DNA from: JBNJGB01 sp051747385
Lineage (GTDB): Bacteria; Myxococcota_A; UBA9042; PHBI01; JACKFB01
Direction: 5' to 3'
DNA length: 64,000 nt
NCBI GenBank assembly: GCA_051747385.1
Contig: JBNJGB010000021.1
Span: forward strand, 1-64,000
Every line of letters begins with the position of its first letter. The stretch's first letter is position 1. A model generated the notes under the pieces. It was given only the letters and a program-made list of their open reading frames with translations. It searched no databases and had not been told where the DNA came from. The position numbers and the translations under genes are program-made. Shown in pieces: positions 8,343-18,217 of this stretch.

Positions 8343-8819
8343 CTACGGGCTGGACGCTCCGGCGTCGGCCGCGTCCTCACGGACGATCCAGGTGACGCGC
8401 ATGGGGCGCCCGTCGCGTAGGATGCGCACGGAGATGTGCCCGGCGTCCTCCAGGGACGACCAGGCGCGCATGAACTGCTCGGGCCGGCCGATGGGCTGGC
8501 CGTTGACGCGCTGGACGATGTCGCCGGGGACGATGGCCTCCCGGTCGAAGCCCTCCACATCCGGGAGGATGGAGCGCACGCGGAAGCCGTAGAACTCCTC
8601 GTCGATGACCACCGGGTCCACGCGGATCCGCTGGATGAACCACGACGGGCCGCGCTCGAGGACCTCGTCGAGGGTGGTTCGCCGGATCAGGAAGCGATCC
8701 CGGTCGGCCTCGTCCTCGACCAGGGTGATCCGCCCGCCGCTGCGGGGCGGCGTCGTGCTCCCGCAGGCGACGGAGAGCATCGCGACGGCGACGAACAGGG
8801 TGCCCGGGATCCACCTCAT
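8343..8819 (-). CDS. PDZ-domain lipoprotein, GspC-like C-terminus
   Basis: A 158-residue lipoprotein: signal peptide with lipobox S-V-A-C19, then residues 45-80 with the 'FLIRRTTLDEVLERGPSWFIQRIRVDPV' stretch that precedes the PDZ domain in myxobacterial GspC-type proteins, then a PDZ fold at 85-150 ('GFRVRSILPD...IVPGDIVQRVNGQPIGRPEQFMRAW'). The same features occur in type II secretion GspC, but the TM and HR domains are absent. A promoter at 8826-8853 would put the transcript start on the ATG. It could be a periplasmic protease adaptor or secretion accessory factor. Confidence 0.7.
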   Translation of the reverse strand: MRWIPGTLFVAVAMLSVACGSTTPPRSGGRITLVEDEADRDRFLIRRTTLDEVLERGPSWFIQRIRVDPVVIDEEFYGFRVRSILPDVEGFDREAIVPGDIVQRVNGQPIGRPEQFMRAWSSLEDAGHISVRILRDGRPMRVTWIVREDAADAGASSP

Positions 8820-8825
8820 GGCGGC

Positions 8826-8860
8826 ATCATGACCCCGGAGCGCGCGGCGTCAAATTTGAC
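8826..8860 (-). promoter_or_regulatory. Promoter with palindromic operator for the PDZ lipoprotein
   Basis: On the minus strand TTGACG (8853-8848) and CATGAT (8831-8826) are 16 bases apart, giving a start at about 8819, the first base of the gene. The -35 lies in a perfect 12-base palindrome GTCAAATTTGAC (8849-8860), which is AT-rich in a 70% GC setting and well placed for a regulator. Confidence 0.45.
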
Positions 8861-9018
8861 TCCTGGGAAGTGACGGAGGTTCGAGTCCACGGCGTCGAGG
8901 CGCAAGCTGTGGTGGGACGCAACGACGCAGGACTGGCAGAGCCAATTCAAGGAGTTGCGGCACGCCACAGCGCCGTCGGATCGTCGTCGTGGGCCGAACC
9001 GGAGTTGCTTCACAGGAG

Positions 9019-9372
9019 TCAATTCTCCCCTTCCTCCACCGGAGGCTCGAAGGCGTGGCAGAAGGGGTGCGGGCCGAAGTCCTGTACGCAGGCGTAGTCG
9101 TCGCGGCAGTCGCCGTCGCCGTCGCAGGCCCGCATGCAGAAGTCGGTGTACGCGTCGAAGCGCACGCACACGGCCTCGTCGGGGCACGCGTCGTCCACGC
9201 ACTCGTCGATGGTGCAGTAGCCGCCGGGGAGCGACTGCTCGCAGAAGAGCCCGCGACCGCAGTCGGAGTCCGCCTCGCAGCTGTCGCCGACCATGGAACG
9301 GCATCCGCCGGCCAGGACGCCGGCGGCGAACAGGGCGACGAGCATCGCGCGGACGGGGGCCTTCCGGAACAT
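9019..9372 (-). CDS. Small Cys-rich lipoprotein
   Basis: A 117-residue lipoprotein starting at ATG 9372; the longer reading from 9390 lacks support. The signal peptide ends in L-A-G-G-C24. The mature part has eleven further cysteines in a 'DSDCGRGLFCEQS..GGYCTIDEC' pattern, like the short EGF/Cys-rich modules of myxobacterial surface proteins, with several acidic residues that could bind calcium. A promoter at 9381-9409 predicts a transcript beginning within about two bases of the ATG. It lies 40 bases downstream of the parvulin-type gene. Function is unknown. Confidence 0.7.
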   Translation of the reverse strand: MFRKAPVRAMLVALFAAGVLAGGCRSMVGDSCEADSDCGRGLFCEQSLPGGYCTIDECVDDACPDEAVCVRFDAYTDFCMRACDGDGDCRDDYACVQDFGPHPFCHAFEPPVEEGEN

Positions 9373-9380
9373 GGCGGCGG

Positions 9381-9409
9381 AACCTAGCACAGGGGCGCCG
9401 TGGGACCAA
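9381..9409 (-). promoter_or_regulatory. Promoter of the small Cys-rich lipoprotein
   Basis: TTGGTC (9409-9404) and TAGGTT (9386-9381) on the minus strand, 17 bases apart. The predicted start near 9374 makes the mRNA essentially leaderless. The -35 is weak. Confidence 0.35.
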
Positions 9410-9412
9410 CCG

Positions 9413-10513
9413 TCACGGCGCGCCGCCCCGGGCGCCGGGGGTTGGCGCCGCCACCGGACCGCCCAGGGCCTCGAGCCGCTCCGGGTGGAGGCTCGCCTCG
9501 TACCGGTCCATCAGGTCCTGCAGGGTCTTCTCGAAGCGAGAGGCCACGAAGTCGTCGAAGACGTTCTCGCGGATGTCGGCGACGACCTCGGGATCGTCCG
9601 GTCCGCGGTGCTCCTCCGGGTCGTGGTCGAGCTTCGCGAGGATGTGCCAGCCGAACACGGACTGCACGGGCTCCTGGATCACCGCCCGCTCCGCCTCGAT
9701 GATGGTGCGGGCGACGGGCTCGGCGTAGATGTTGTAGCCAGTCTGCTGATCGTGGGGCTTGTCCGGCTGGTAGTAAAACGAGTGTTCCTGGTAGTCGAGC
9801 CGGATCCCACGGGCCAGCGCGTCGTTCCGGTAGCTCTCCATCACCTCGGCCACGGCCTCGGGATCGCCCTCCGCGCCGGCCTCGCGCGCGCGCTCCTCGA
9901 CCTGGGCGTAGACTTCCTGGATCTCCCGCCCGGCCCTCACGTAGCAGTCTTGGACCTCCTCCGTGTCGCAGGACTCCGCCTTGGGATCGCAGCAACCGAT
10001 GAGCAGGTCCGCCGCGTGCCAGGCATCGTAGTGATCGTACATGGTCCGGACCCGCGGCATCGCGTAGATGCGACGGACGTGCTCGAGGGGGATGTCCTCG
10101 GGCGAGAGACCGTCCTCGAGCTGCCGGAGCCACGTCTGAGCGAGGGCCTGGCGCCAGGCGCGCTGGACGTCGGGGCGCCGGTGCAGCTCCCGGCGCATGC
10201 CCTCCTGGGCCAGGACCTCCATCTCCACGAGGCGGTCCAGCGCTTCCCGTGGGCCCAGGTTCGGGTCGCCGTCCATGGCGGCCGCCACCGCCGTCCGCGT
10301 GATGGGCGCCCCGTTCACCCGGGCCACCACGACTGCGTCGTCGTCCACGGCGGCCCAGGCCTCACTCGAGAAGTCGGTCACGGCAGGGGGGGCCAGGCGC
10401 TCGCCGGTGGTGCCCGACCGCGGGGGGGCCGCCTCCTCGGCGCAGGCCGGCACGAGGAGGAGCAGCAGGGGGCCAAGGGCCACGGTGGAGCGGCGGAGGA
10501 ACGGCTTCATCAT
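9413..10513 (-). CDS. Parvulin-type (PpiC/SurA-like) peptidyl-prolyl isomerase lipoprotein
   Basis: A 366-residue lipoprotein with signal peptide and lipobox V-P-A-C near residue 23. Residues 55-110 form a SurA_N-like segment ('VARVNGAPITRTAVAAAMDGDPNLGPREALDRLVEMEVLAQEG'). The parvulin-like region sits near 150-325 and includes 'VQSVFGWHILAKLDH'. Such proteins chaperone outer-membrane proteins in the periplasm; the lipid anchor recalls PrsA. A Cys-containing insertion ('IGCCDPKAESCDTEEVQDC') in the isomerase region is unusual and may form disulfides. The ATG at 10513 overlaps the stop of the small membrane gene (ATGA), so they are co-translated. Confidence 0.75.
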   Translation of the reverse strand: MMKPFLRRSTVALGPLLLLLVPACAEEAAPPRSGTTGERLAPPAVTDFSSEAWAAVDDDAVVVARVNGAPITRTAVAAAMDGDPNLGPREALDRLVEMEVLAQEGMRRELHRRPDVQRAWRQALAQTWLRQLEDGLSPEDIPLEHVRRIYAMPRVRTMYDHYDAWHAADLLIGCCDPKAESCDTEEVQDCYVRAGREIQEVYAQVEERAREAGAEGDPEAVAEVMESYRNDALARGIRLDYQEHSFYYQPDKPHDQQTGYNIYAEPVARTIIEAERAVIQEPVQSVFGWHILAKLDHDPEEHRGPDDPEVVADIRENVFDDFVASRFEKTLQDLMDRYEASLHPERLEALGGPVAAPTPGARGGAP

Positions 10514-10707
10514 GGGGCTCGCAGCGCAACGACGACGGCCAGGCGGGACACCTCCACCCCGCCCCGGAGCGTGGCCAGCCCGACCAGCACGTGGAGCAGG
10601 CCGGCGAGGTAGTCGCGCTCGCTCAGGAAGCCGCTGCTGGTGTGGAAGGACCAGACGGCGGCGGCGAACAGGGCGACCGCGACCAGCCAGAGGAGGAAGC
10701 TCTTCAT
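10510..10707 (-). CDS. Small two-helix membrane protein
   Basis: A 65-residue protein with two predicted transmembrane helices, at about 4-22 and 30-50. It is 3 bases downstream of the membrane protein 10711-11406 and overlaps the parvulin gene by ATGA, so it belongs to a three-gene operon. No family is recognised. The tight coupling on both sides argues that it is a real gene. Confidence 0.6.
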   Translation of the reverse strand: MKSFLLWLVAVALFAAAVWSFHTSSGFLSERDYLAGLLHVLVGLATLRGGVEVSRLAVVVALRAP

Positions 10708-10710
10708 GGA

Positions 10711-11406
10711 TCAAAGCCCGTACACGAAGACGACGAGGGCCGCCAGTAGCGCGGCGATCACCAGCGAAGCCGCCAGGGCGCGGGGGGACGGGCGGCGCTC
10801 GGCGAGCACGTGGGCCAGCCAGCGCTCGCGCTCGCCGCCATCGAACCACAGATCACCCAGATCGCCCACCACACGGCGGCCGCCAACGTGTGCCGCGACC
10901 GCGACACCTGCCAGGACGGCGAGCTGGGAGGGCGCGACGTCGGCCGCGCGGTCGTCGGCCAGCACCGGGGCCACGAAGGCGGTCAGGACCAGCACCAGGC
11001 TCACGGCCGTGCCCGCGGGCAGCAGGGCCTCCCGCAGCCGATCGCGGAGCGGGCGCCGCGCACGCCGGGGACGGGGCGCGGCCAGGGCGACGCCGCACCA
11101 CGCCGCCCCGACGGCCACCACGGCGCCCAGGGCGAGCATGCCGTCGACGCCGGCGTACACGGGGCGGCCGGTGAGGTCGGGGTGCGCCACGAGCACGGGG
11201 AGGTGGGACACCGGAAAGAGCCAGAGCGTGGCCCAGGGCGCCGGCCGGGCAACGGCCACGGCCCAGGCGACGACCGGCAACGCCGCCAGGCCGAGCGCCA
11301 CGGAGTCGGGGGCACGCGCCGCCCACGCGCTCACGTGGGCCATGGGGAGGGCCACGAGGAGCGCGTACAGGATGGCGCCCAGGCTGGCGAGCACGAGCCG
11401 TCTCAC
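10711..11406 (-). CDS. Polytopic membrane protein of unknown function
   Basis: A 231-residue hydrophobic protein with about six transmembrane segments: 4-25, 36-54, 60-75, 88-112, 135-155 and 210-229. A basic loop near 112-130 ('PRPRRARRPLRDRLR') is probably cytoplasmic by the positive-inside rule. It is the first gene of the operon that continues into the two-helix protein and the parvulin lipoprotein, which suggests an envelope role. I recognise no family. Confidence 0.6.
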   Translation of the reverse strand: MRRLVLASLGAILYALLVALPMAHVSAWAARAPDSVALGLAALPVVAWAVAVARPAPWATLWLFPVSHLPVLVAHPDLTGRPVYAGVDGMLALGAVVAVGAAWCGVALAAPRPRRARRPLRDRLREALLPAGTAVSLVLVLTAFVAPVLADDRAADVAPSQLAVLAGVAVAAHVGGRRVVGDLGDLWFDGGERERWLAHVLAERRPSPRALAASLVIAALLAALVVFVYGL

Positions 11407-11890
11407 GGGGGCATCCTAGCAACGCCCGGGGAAACTCTCCACGTCCCCGGGATGGCCCCCCAGCCGGAGAGCGCGAGCCGTCTCGGACATCCTGGCAGGG
11501 AGCGCCGGCGAGCGAACACCGGGCCTCACCCGCTCGTGCAGGGCAATCGCAAAGTCGGAAGAGTGAGGGCCGCGCGGCGGTACGGCGCCCGGCGCCGGAT
11601 TGCACCCGCTCGCAAGCGATGGGTCTTGCAGGTCTGAGAGCGGGCAGGAGCAAGGGAGGGCGGTCGACTCTGAGACCGCCCTGCCCGCTCGTGTGGTGTC
11701 TGTGGTCCGACGCCACGCGACTGTGGTAGTATGGGCTTGACCGTCGCGATCTTCCAGGCTGGAGTAGCGGCAACCGTCCGCGCGCGGTGTACCCCTGCTC
11801 CGGGCCCGGACGGCGCCCGAACATGCGGGTGGTCCGCGGCGGTCGCAGCGTTCTGCACCGGTTCGGACCACGAGCCCGTAGGGTGTGATC
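11407..11890. other. 484-base intergenic region with a strong hairpin
   Basis: This lies between divergent genes. Apart from the nested hairpin at 11631-11690 I see no gene, repeat-module copy or convincing promoter. TAGTAT at 11727-11732 could be a -10 for the downstream E1 gene but has no good -35. Confidence 0.5.
11631..11690 (+). promoter_or_regulatory. Nested hairpin, possible leader or attenuator
   Basis: GAGCGGGCAG (11638-11647) pairs with CTGCCCGCTC (11681-11690), and inside it GGCGGTC (11659-11665) pairs with GACCGCC (11674-11680), which directly adjoins the outer arm. A competing pairing is possible between GGTCTGAGAG (11631-11640) and CTCTGAGACC (11668-11677), with one mismatch. 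Mutually exclusive stems about 200 bases before the E1 gene fit an attenuator, but a plain bidirectional terminator is possible. Confidence 0.4.
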
Positions 11891-14101
<2,211 letters not shown>

Positions 14102-14150
14102 TCCGACCGCGCCGAGGAGTGGAGAGCATCCGGACGATGCAGTAGGATCG
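14102..14150 (-). repeat. Eroded copy of repeat module B
   Basis: Reverse complement reads 'cctactgcatc.tcc..atg.tctcc', matching 2398-2430, and then diverges. It stands next to module A in the same relative order as at 2.4 kb. Confidence 0.4.
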
Positions 14151-14152
14151 CC

Positions 14153-14385
14153 GGCTCACAGTTCGTCACATGTCGCCGGACGAAGGGCTCGCGCAAAGAC
14201 GCCGAGATGCAAGGGGAAGCGGCATGGTTCGGCCCGGTGTGCTCGCTGTGGGCCTGCCGGTGACCCGACAGTCTCAGCCGAGCCTGGGTGCAAGCGGTTC
14301 GCTGGACCTTGCGTCTTGGCGCCTTGGCGCGCGATTCTCCGCGGCCCCGCGAGATCTGTAGGACCGTGAGCCGTCCCCGGCGGTC
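14153..14385 (-). repeat. Mosaic intergenic repeat module A, copy 2
   Basis: Reverse-oriented copy of the 230-base module: it keeps the 'gtcctacagatctcg' left end, the 'cgccaagacgcaagg' stretch, 'ccttgcatctcggcgtctttgcgcgagccc' (here split by mismatches) and the 'gacgaactgtgagccgg' right end. It lies between two convergent genes. No other gene is seen in 14102-14431. Confidence 0.7.
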
Positions 14386-14431
14386 GCCCCCCGCTTCACG
14401 GGTGCGGGCGGGCCGCGCTCGGCAGTCGAGG

Positions 14432-16681
14432 CTACAGGGTGTTCAGGACCTCGTTGGCGCGCGTCTTCACGGCGGCGTCGTCCTCGTTGAGGACGAACTC
14501 CTGCAGGGCCTGGATGGCCTTGGGGGAGCCCAGCCTCTCGAGGGCGTCCAGGGCGGCCATCTTGATCTCCGTGTCCGTGTCGAACAGGCCGCGGACGACC
14601 TGCTCCACGGCGTTGGCGTCGTCGGAGCGCGACAGGACCTCCAGGGCCTTCAGCTTGACCTGCTTGTCCTGGTCGGTGACGGCGCCGCCGATGACCGTGA
14701 CCACCCGGGCATCCTTCTCGTACTGGCTGAGCGCCTCGATGGCGCTGATGCGGATCTGCGGATCCTCATCGTACAGGCGCTGCTGGTAGAGGTCGAACAG
14801 CGCCTCGTCGCCGGGCTCCGCGAGGGTGATCAGGGCCTTCATGACCTCGCGGCGGATCTCCGTGTGGCGGTACTCAGACATCCACTTGAGCTTGTCGAAG
14901 GCCGCCGCCATCTGCCGCTTCCTCACCGCCTTGACGGCCTGGAGCTTCACCCGGTTGTCAGGATCGTCCAGGTAGCTCAGCAGGATGGACTCCGCCTCCG
15001 GGTGCTTGCCGCCCGTGAGCGCCAGGGCCACCTGCTGCCGCACGACGGGATCCTCGTCGCCCTTCAGCGCGACCAGGTCCTCCACGACCGTCGGGTCGTC
15101 GATGCGCGCCAGGGCATAGGCGGCCGCGCGCCGGATGGCGTCCTCGTCGTCCTTCAGGTGCTTGCGCAGGACCGACAGGACCCGCGGGTTCGGACGATCC
15201 CGGGCGAACTCGGCCAGGGACTTCACCGCGAGCTGGCGGATCGTGACGTCCGGGGACTCGCTGATCTTGATGACCTGGTCGAGCGGCTGCACCGCGATGA
15301 TGCGGATGGCCTGCTCGGTGAACAGATCGCGCTCCTCGTCTTCCGAGGACTGGCGTACGGCCTCCGCGAGGGGCTCCAGGGCGGCCGTGTCCCTGAGCGC
15401 CCCGAGGGCCTGCGCGGCGGCGCTGCGGACCTCCGGCTCAGCCCGCTTCAGGGCCTCTCCCAGGGCCTCCGTGGTGCCGGGCACGCGCTCGGAGGCGACC
15501 ACGTTCGCGGCGTGGACGGCCTGCTCCCGATCCCCCTCGCGCAGCAGCCAGGCGAGCCCGGCGGCGCGCCGCTGGCCCTTCGCCTCGTCCGCGAGCGTGC
15601 GGGCCAGAGGCTGAGCGACGTCGCGGTTGACATCGGAGTCCCCCACGAGGCCGGTCATGAGGTCGAAGCGCTCGAACTCGCGGAGGGCGTCGACGCCGAT
15701 GGCGCGCACCTCGGGGTTGTTGTGTCGGACCAGCTCGGCCAGCGCCGGCGCCAGGCGGTCGTCGCCGGTGGCGATCAGCTCCCCAGCCGCCTCGATGACG
15801 ACGCTGGCGTCGGAGGAGCGGAGCTTCTCCAGGAGCAGGTACTTCTTGTAGGCGGAGCGGCCGGCGTCCACGAGGATGCGCGCCGCGGCGATCTTGGCCT
15901 CGGAGTTCGGATCCGTGTCGACCACCCGCTCCAGGGCGTCCAGCAACCGGGCATCCCTCCGTCCCTCCACCGCCTCGAGCACGGCGAGGCGGACCGCCGG
16001 ATCCTCGTCCTCCAGGCGTGGGATCAGCAGGCCCAGGGGGTCGCTCACGCGGACACCGTCCAGGCTGGCCAGGACCGAGAGCTTCACGGGCGTGGTGCCC
16101 CGCGACAGGGCGTCCGCGATGGCCTTTCGGATCGACGCGTGGCCGCCGGCGACCCTGCGGTTGAACTCGGCGGCCGGCACCGGCCTGCCGTCCAGGAGGA
16201 CGTATCCGTACGCGAGCTCGCGGGGCGGCAGGGCCGAGGCGAGCGGCAGCACCGGGAGGAGCGCGCCGCGGGAGAACGAGGACGGGCTCAGCGCCTCATC
16301 ACCCAGGCGGATCTCGTCGAGGCCGGCGAGGCGCAGGGTGTGGAAGACCGCACCCAGGGCGCGGTCGACGACCGCCGGGTCCTCGGCGCGGTCCTCGGCC
16401 GCAGTGACCGTGGCCACGCCGCCGCGGATCTCGACCTTCAGGGCCCGGGCGTCCTCGCGCAGCATCCCGTTCAGCTCCGCCATGGCGGCGTCGGCGAGGG
16501 CGGCGCCGGCGAGGCCGTCGTGGGCCTCGAAGCCGGTCGCGGTGTACACCTCGCCCGACGCGCCGCCCAGCGCGATCGGCTGGGGCACGTACACCAGGTA
16601 GGTGGCCGCCCGGACACCGGGGGCGAGGAGCAGGAGCAGAAGCAACGACAGCCAGGTCTTTGGGAGCCCTCTCACGCGCAC
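14432..16681 (-). CDS. Secreted HEAT-repeat protein
   Basis: A 749-residue protein. GTG 16681 is the likely start because GGAGG (16694-16690) is 8 bases ahead; it gives a clean signal peptide ('LPKTWLSLLLLLLLAPGVRAAT'). Residues 30-160 look like a small periplasmic domain. From about 180 to the end there are some fifteen HEAT/PBS-lyase-like repeats of about 30 residues ('DPAVRLAVLEAVEGRRDARLLDAL', 'DVTIRQLAVKSLAEFA', 'DPVVRQQVALALTGG'). HEAT solenoids are protein-binding scaffolds; none of the residues suggest an enzyme. Convergent with the E1 gene and divergent from the ClpX-like gene. Confidence 0.8.
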   Translation of the reverse strand: MRVRGLPKTWLSLLLLLLLAPGVRAATYLVYVPQPIALGGASGEVYTATGFEAHDGLAGAALADAAMAELNGMLREDARALKVEIRGGVATVTAAEDRAEDPAVVDRALGAVFHTLRLAGLDEIRLGDEALSPSSFSRGALLPVLPLASALPPRELAYGYVLLDGRPVPAAEFNRRVAGGHASIRKAIADALSRGTTPVKLSVLASLDGVRVSDPLGLLIPRLEDEDPAVRLAVLEAVEGRRDARLLDALERVVDTDPNSEAKIAAARILVDAGRSAYKKYLLLEKLRSSDASVVIEAAGELIATGDDRLAPALAELVRHNNPEVRAIGVDALREFERFDLMTGLVGDSDVNRDVAQPLARTLADEAKGQRRAAGLAWLLREGDREQAVHAANVVASERVPGTTEALGEALKRAEPEVRSAAAQALGALRDTAALEPLAEAVRQSSEDEERDLFTEQAIRIIAVQPLDQVIKISESPDVTIRQLAVKSLAEFARDRPNPRVLSVLRKHLKDDEDAIRRAAAYALARIDDPTVVEDLVALKGDEDPVVRQQVALALTGGKHPEAESILLSYLDDPDNRVKLQAVKAVRKRQMAAAFDKLKWMSEYRHTEIRREVMKALITLAEPGDEALFDLYQQRLYDEDPQIRISAIEALSQYEKDARVVTVIGGAVTDQDKQVKLKALEVLSRSDDANAVEQVVRGLFDTDTEIKMAALDALERLGSPKAIQALQEFVLNEDDAAVKTRANEVLNTL

Positions 16682-16747
16682 CTCGTCAGCCTCCGGAAAC
16701 CCGTGGACACGTTGGGATCTCGAGGGCGTAACCCTCGAAGGGCGCTC

Positions 16748-16776
16748 ATGTTTCCCGCGACGACACGCCGTGTCAA
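16748..16776 (-). promoter_or_regulatory. Promoter of the HEAT-repeat gene
   Basis: On the minus strand a perfect TTGACA (16776-16771) and AAACAT (16753-16748) are 17 bases apart, predicting a 60-base leader before GTG 16681. A small CGAGGG/CCCTCG hairpin lies in that leader. Confidence 0.45.
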
Positions 16777-16867
16777 CCGAGACGTGACGAGGCGGCGGTC
16801 TCCCGGCGCTCCTCCCCGAGGTCACGCGGCGTCCCGGGAGCGGGTTCCCCTGGTTCCGGCCCGGGAA

Positions 16868-16895
16868 TGGACACCCGGGAACAGCCCACTACACT
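16868..16895 (+). promoter_or_regulatory. Promoter of the ClpX-like gene
   Basis: TGGACA (16868-16873) and TACACT (16890-16895) are 16 bases apart. The start falls at about 16902, next to ATG 16903. This favours 16903 over the upstream ATG 16867 and predicts a leaderless mRNA. Confidence 0.45.
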
Positions 16896-16902
16896 GCGCA
16901 GC

Positions 16903-17958
16903 ATGCACGCGATCGAGCGACGACGGCCCACACCTCACTCTCCCCGGTCGATCTACGACCACCTGGACCGGTACGTCATCGGCCAGGAGCGGGGGAAGCG
17001 TTCCCTGGCCATCGCGGCCTACAACCACATGCGCCGCGTGGCGCTTCCGCCGATGCCCGATCGAGGCGCCGGACGCCTGCTCAAGAAGTCGAACGTCCTG
17101 CTCATCGGGCCCACCGGGTGCGGGAAGACGCACCTCGCCCGTCACCTGGCGTCCGTGCTCGACCTGCCTTTCGCCGTGGTCGACGCCACCGAGTACACGG
17201 AGGCCGGCTACTACGGGCGCGACGTGGAGCAGATGGTCACCGAGCTGCTGATGTCCGCCGACAACGACGTCGAGGCCTGCAGCCGGGGCATCATCTTCAT
17301 CGACGAGGTGGACAAGATCGCGCGGCGCAGCCACGGCGCGCACACGGGCGCCGGCGCTCGCGACATCGGGGGCGAGGGGGTCCAGCAGAGCCTCCTCAAG
17401 CTCCTCGAGGGGCGCGAGGTCTTCGTGCCGGTCTCGCACGCCCAGGGGATGGGGCGCCAGGAGTTCGCGACGATCGACACCACGGACATCCTCTTCATCT
17501 GCGCGGGGACCTTCACGGATCTGCGCCGCCCGGCGGACGAGCAGCGCCCCGTCGGCTTCACGGGCGGCGAGGCCGAGCGCGCCAGCGAGCGCGTCTCTCC
17601 CAAGGATCTCTGCGACTTCGGGATGCTGGCCGAGTTCGTGGGCCGCCTGCCGGTCGTGGTGGAGCTGGATCCCCTCACCGAGGACCAGATGCTGGCCATC
17701 CTGACGGAGCCCCCGGACAGCATCGTGCGGGAGTTCCGGGAGCGCCTCGCCCTCGACCGAATCGCGGTGGAGTTCCGGGAGGACGCCCTCCGCCTGCTGG
17801 TCCGGGACGCCCGGAACCGCGGCATCGGCGCCAGGGGGCTGCGCGGGATCCTCGAAGACGTCATGGAGGACGTGATGTTCCGCGCTCCGGAGCTGGCGGA
17901 CTCCCGGCTGGTGGTGGACGAGCCCTTCGTCACCGAGCAGCTCGAGCGGCTGGGCTAG
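16903..17958 (+). CDS. ClpX-like AAA+ unfoldase lacking the zinc-binding domain
   Basis: A 351-residue AAA+ protein clearly of the ClpX type: 'LDRYVIGQERGKRSLAIAAYNH', Walker A 'GPTGCGKT' (near 69-76), Walker B 'IIFIDEVDKIARR' (near 131), 'IDTTDILFICAGTF' and sensor-2 'GARGLRGILEDVM'. Classical ClpX (about 420 residues) begins with a four-Cys zinc domain, which is absent here. The pore loop GYVG reads GYYG, and the ClpP-contact IGF loop reads VGF, so ClpP docking is possible. It stands alone, not next to clpP. It is likely an accessory unfoldase with a different substrate or adaptor range. Confidence 0.85.
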   Translation: MHAIERRRPTPHSPRSIYDHLDRYVIGQERGKRSLAIAAYNHMRRVALPPMPDRGAGRLLKKSNVLLIGPTGCGKTHLARHLASVLDLPFAVVDATEYTEAGYYGRDVEQMVTELLMSADNDVEACSRGIIFIDEVDKIARRSHGAHTGAGARDIGGEGVQQSLLKLLEGREVFVPVSHAQGMGRQEFATIDTTDILFICAGTFTDLRRPADEQRPVGFTGGEAERASERVSPKDLCDFGMLAEFVGRLPVVVELDPLTEDQMLAILTEPPDSIVREFRERLALDRIAVEFREDALRLLVRDARNRGIGARGLRGILEDVMEDVMFRAPELADSRLVVDEPFVTEQLERLG

Positions 17959-17970
17959 CCTCGACCGGCG

Positions 17971-18213
17971 GGGACGCCTCACAGTCCTACAGATCTCGGG
18001 GTGCCGCGGGCTCGCGGACAGTCGCGCGCCAAGCCGCCAAGACGCGAAGGCCATCGAACCGCTTGCACACAGGTGCGGCTGAGACTCTCGGGTCGCCGGA
18101 AGGCCACCCGCGAGCGCGCGGGGCGGGAAACATGCCGTTTTCCTTTGCGTCTTCGCGTCTTTGCGCGAGCCCTTCGTCTTGCGACATGTGACGAACTATG
18201 AGGCGGGGACGCC
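17971..18213 (+). repeat. Mosaic intergenic repeat module A, copy 3
   Basis: Full copy between the convergent ClpX-like gene and alaS. A 12-base direct repeat GGCGGGGACGCC brackets it, and just inside are short inverted ends (CGCCTCACAGTCC on the left; reverse complement of the right end CGCCTCATAGTTC). This is the clearest evidence that the module has defined ends. Confidence 0.75.
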
Positions 18214-18217
18214 GGTC

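Noticed and set aside
11600..11690. TPP riboswitch before the thiamine-dependent E1 gene, suggested by CTGAGA
   Set aside because: The other conserved TPP aptamer segments are missing or in the wrong order; only a nested hairpin can be supported.
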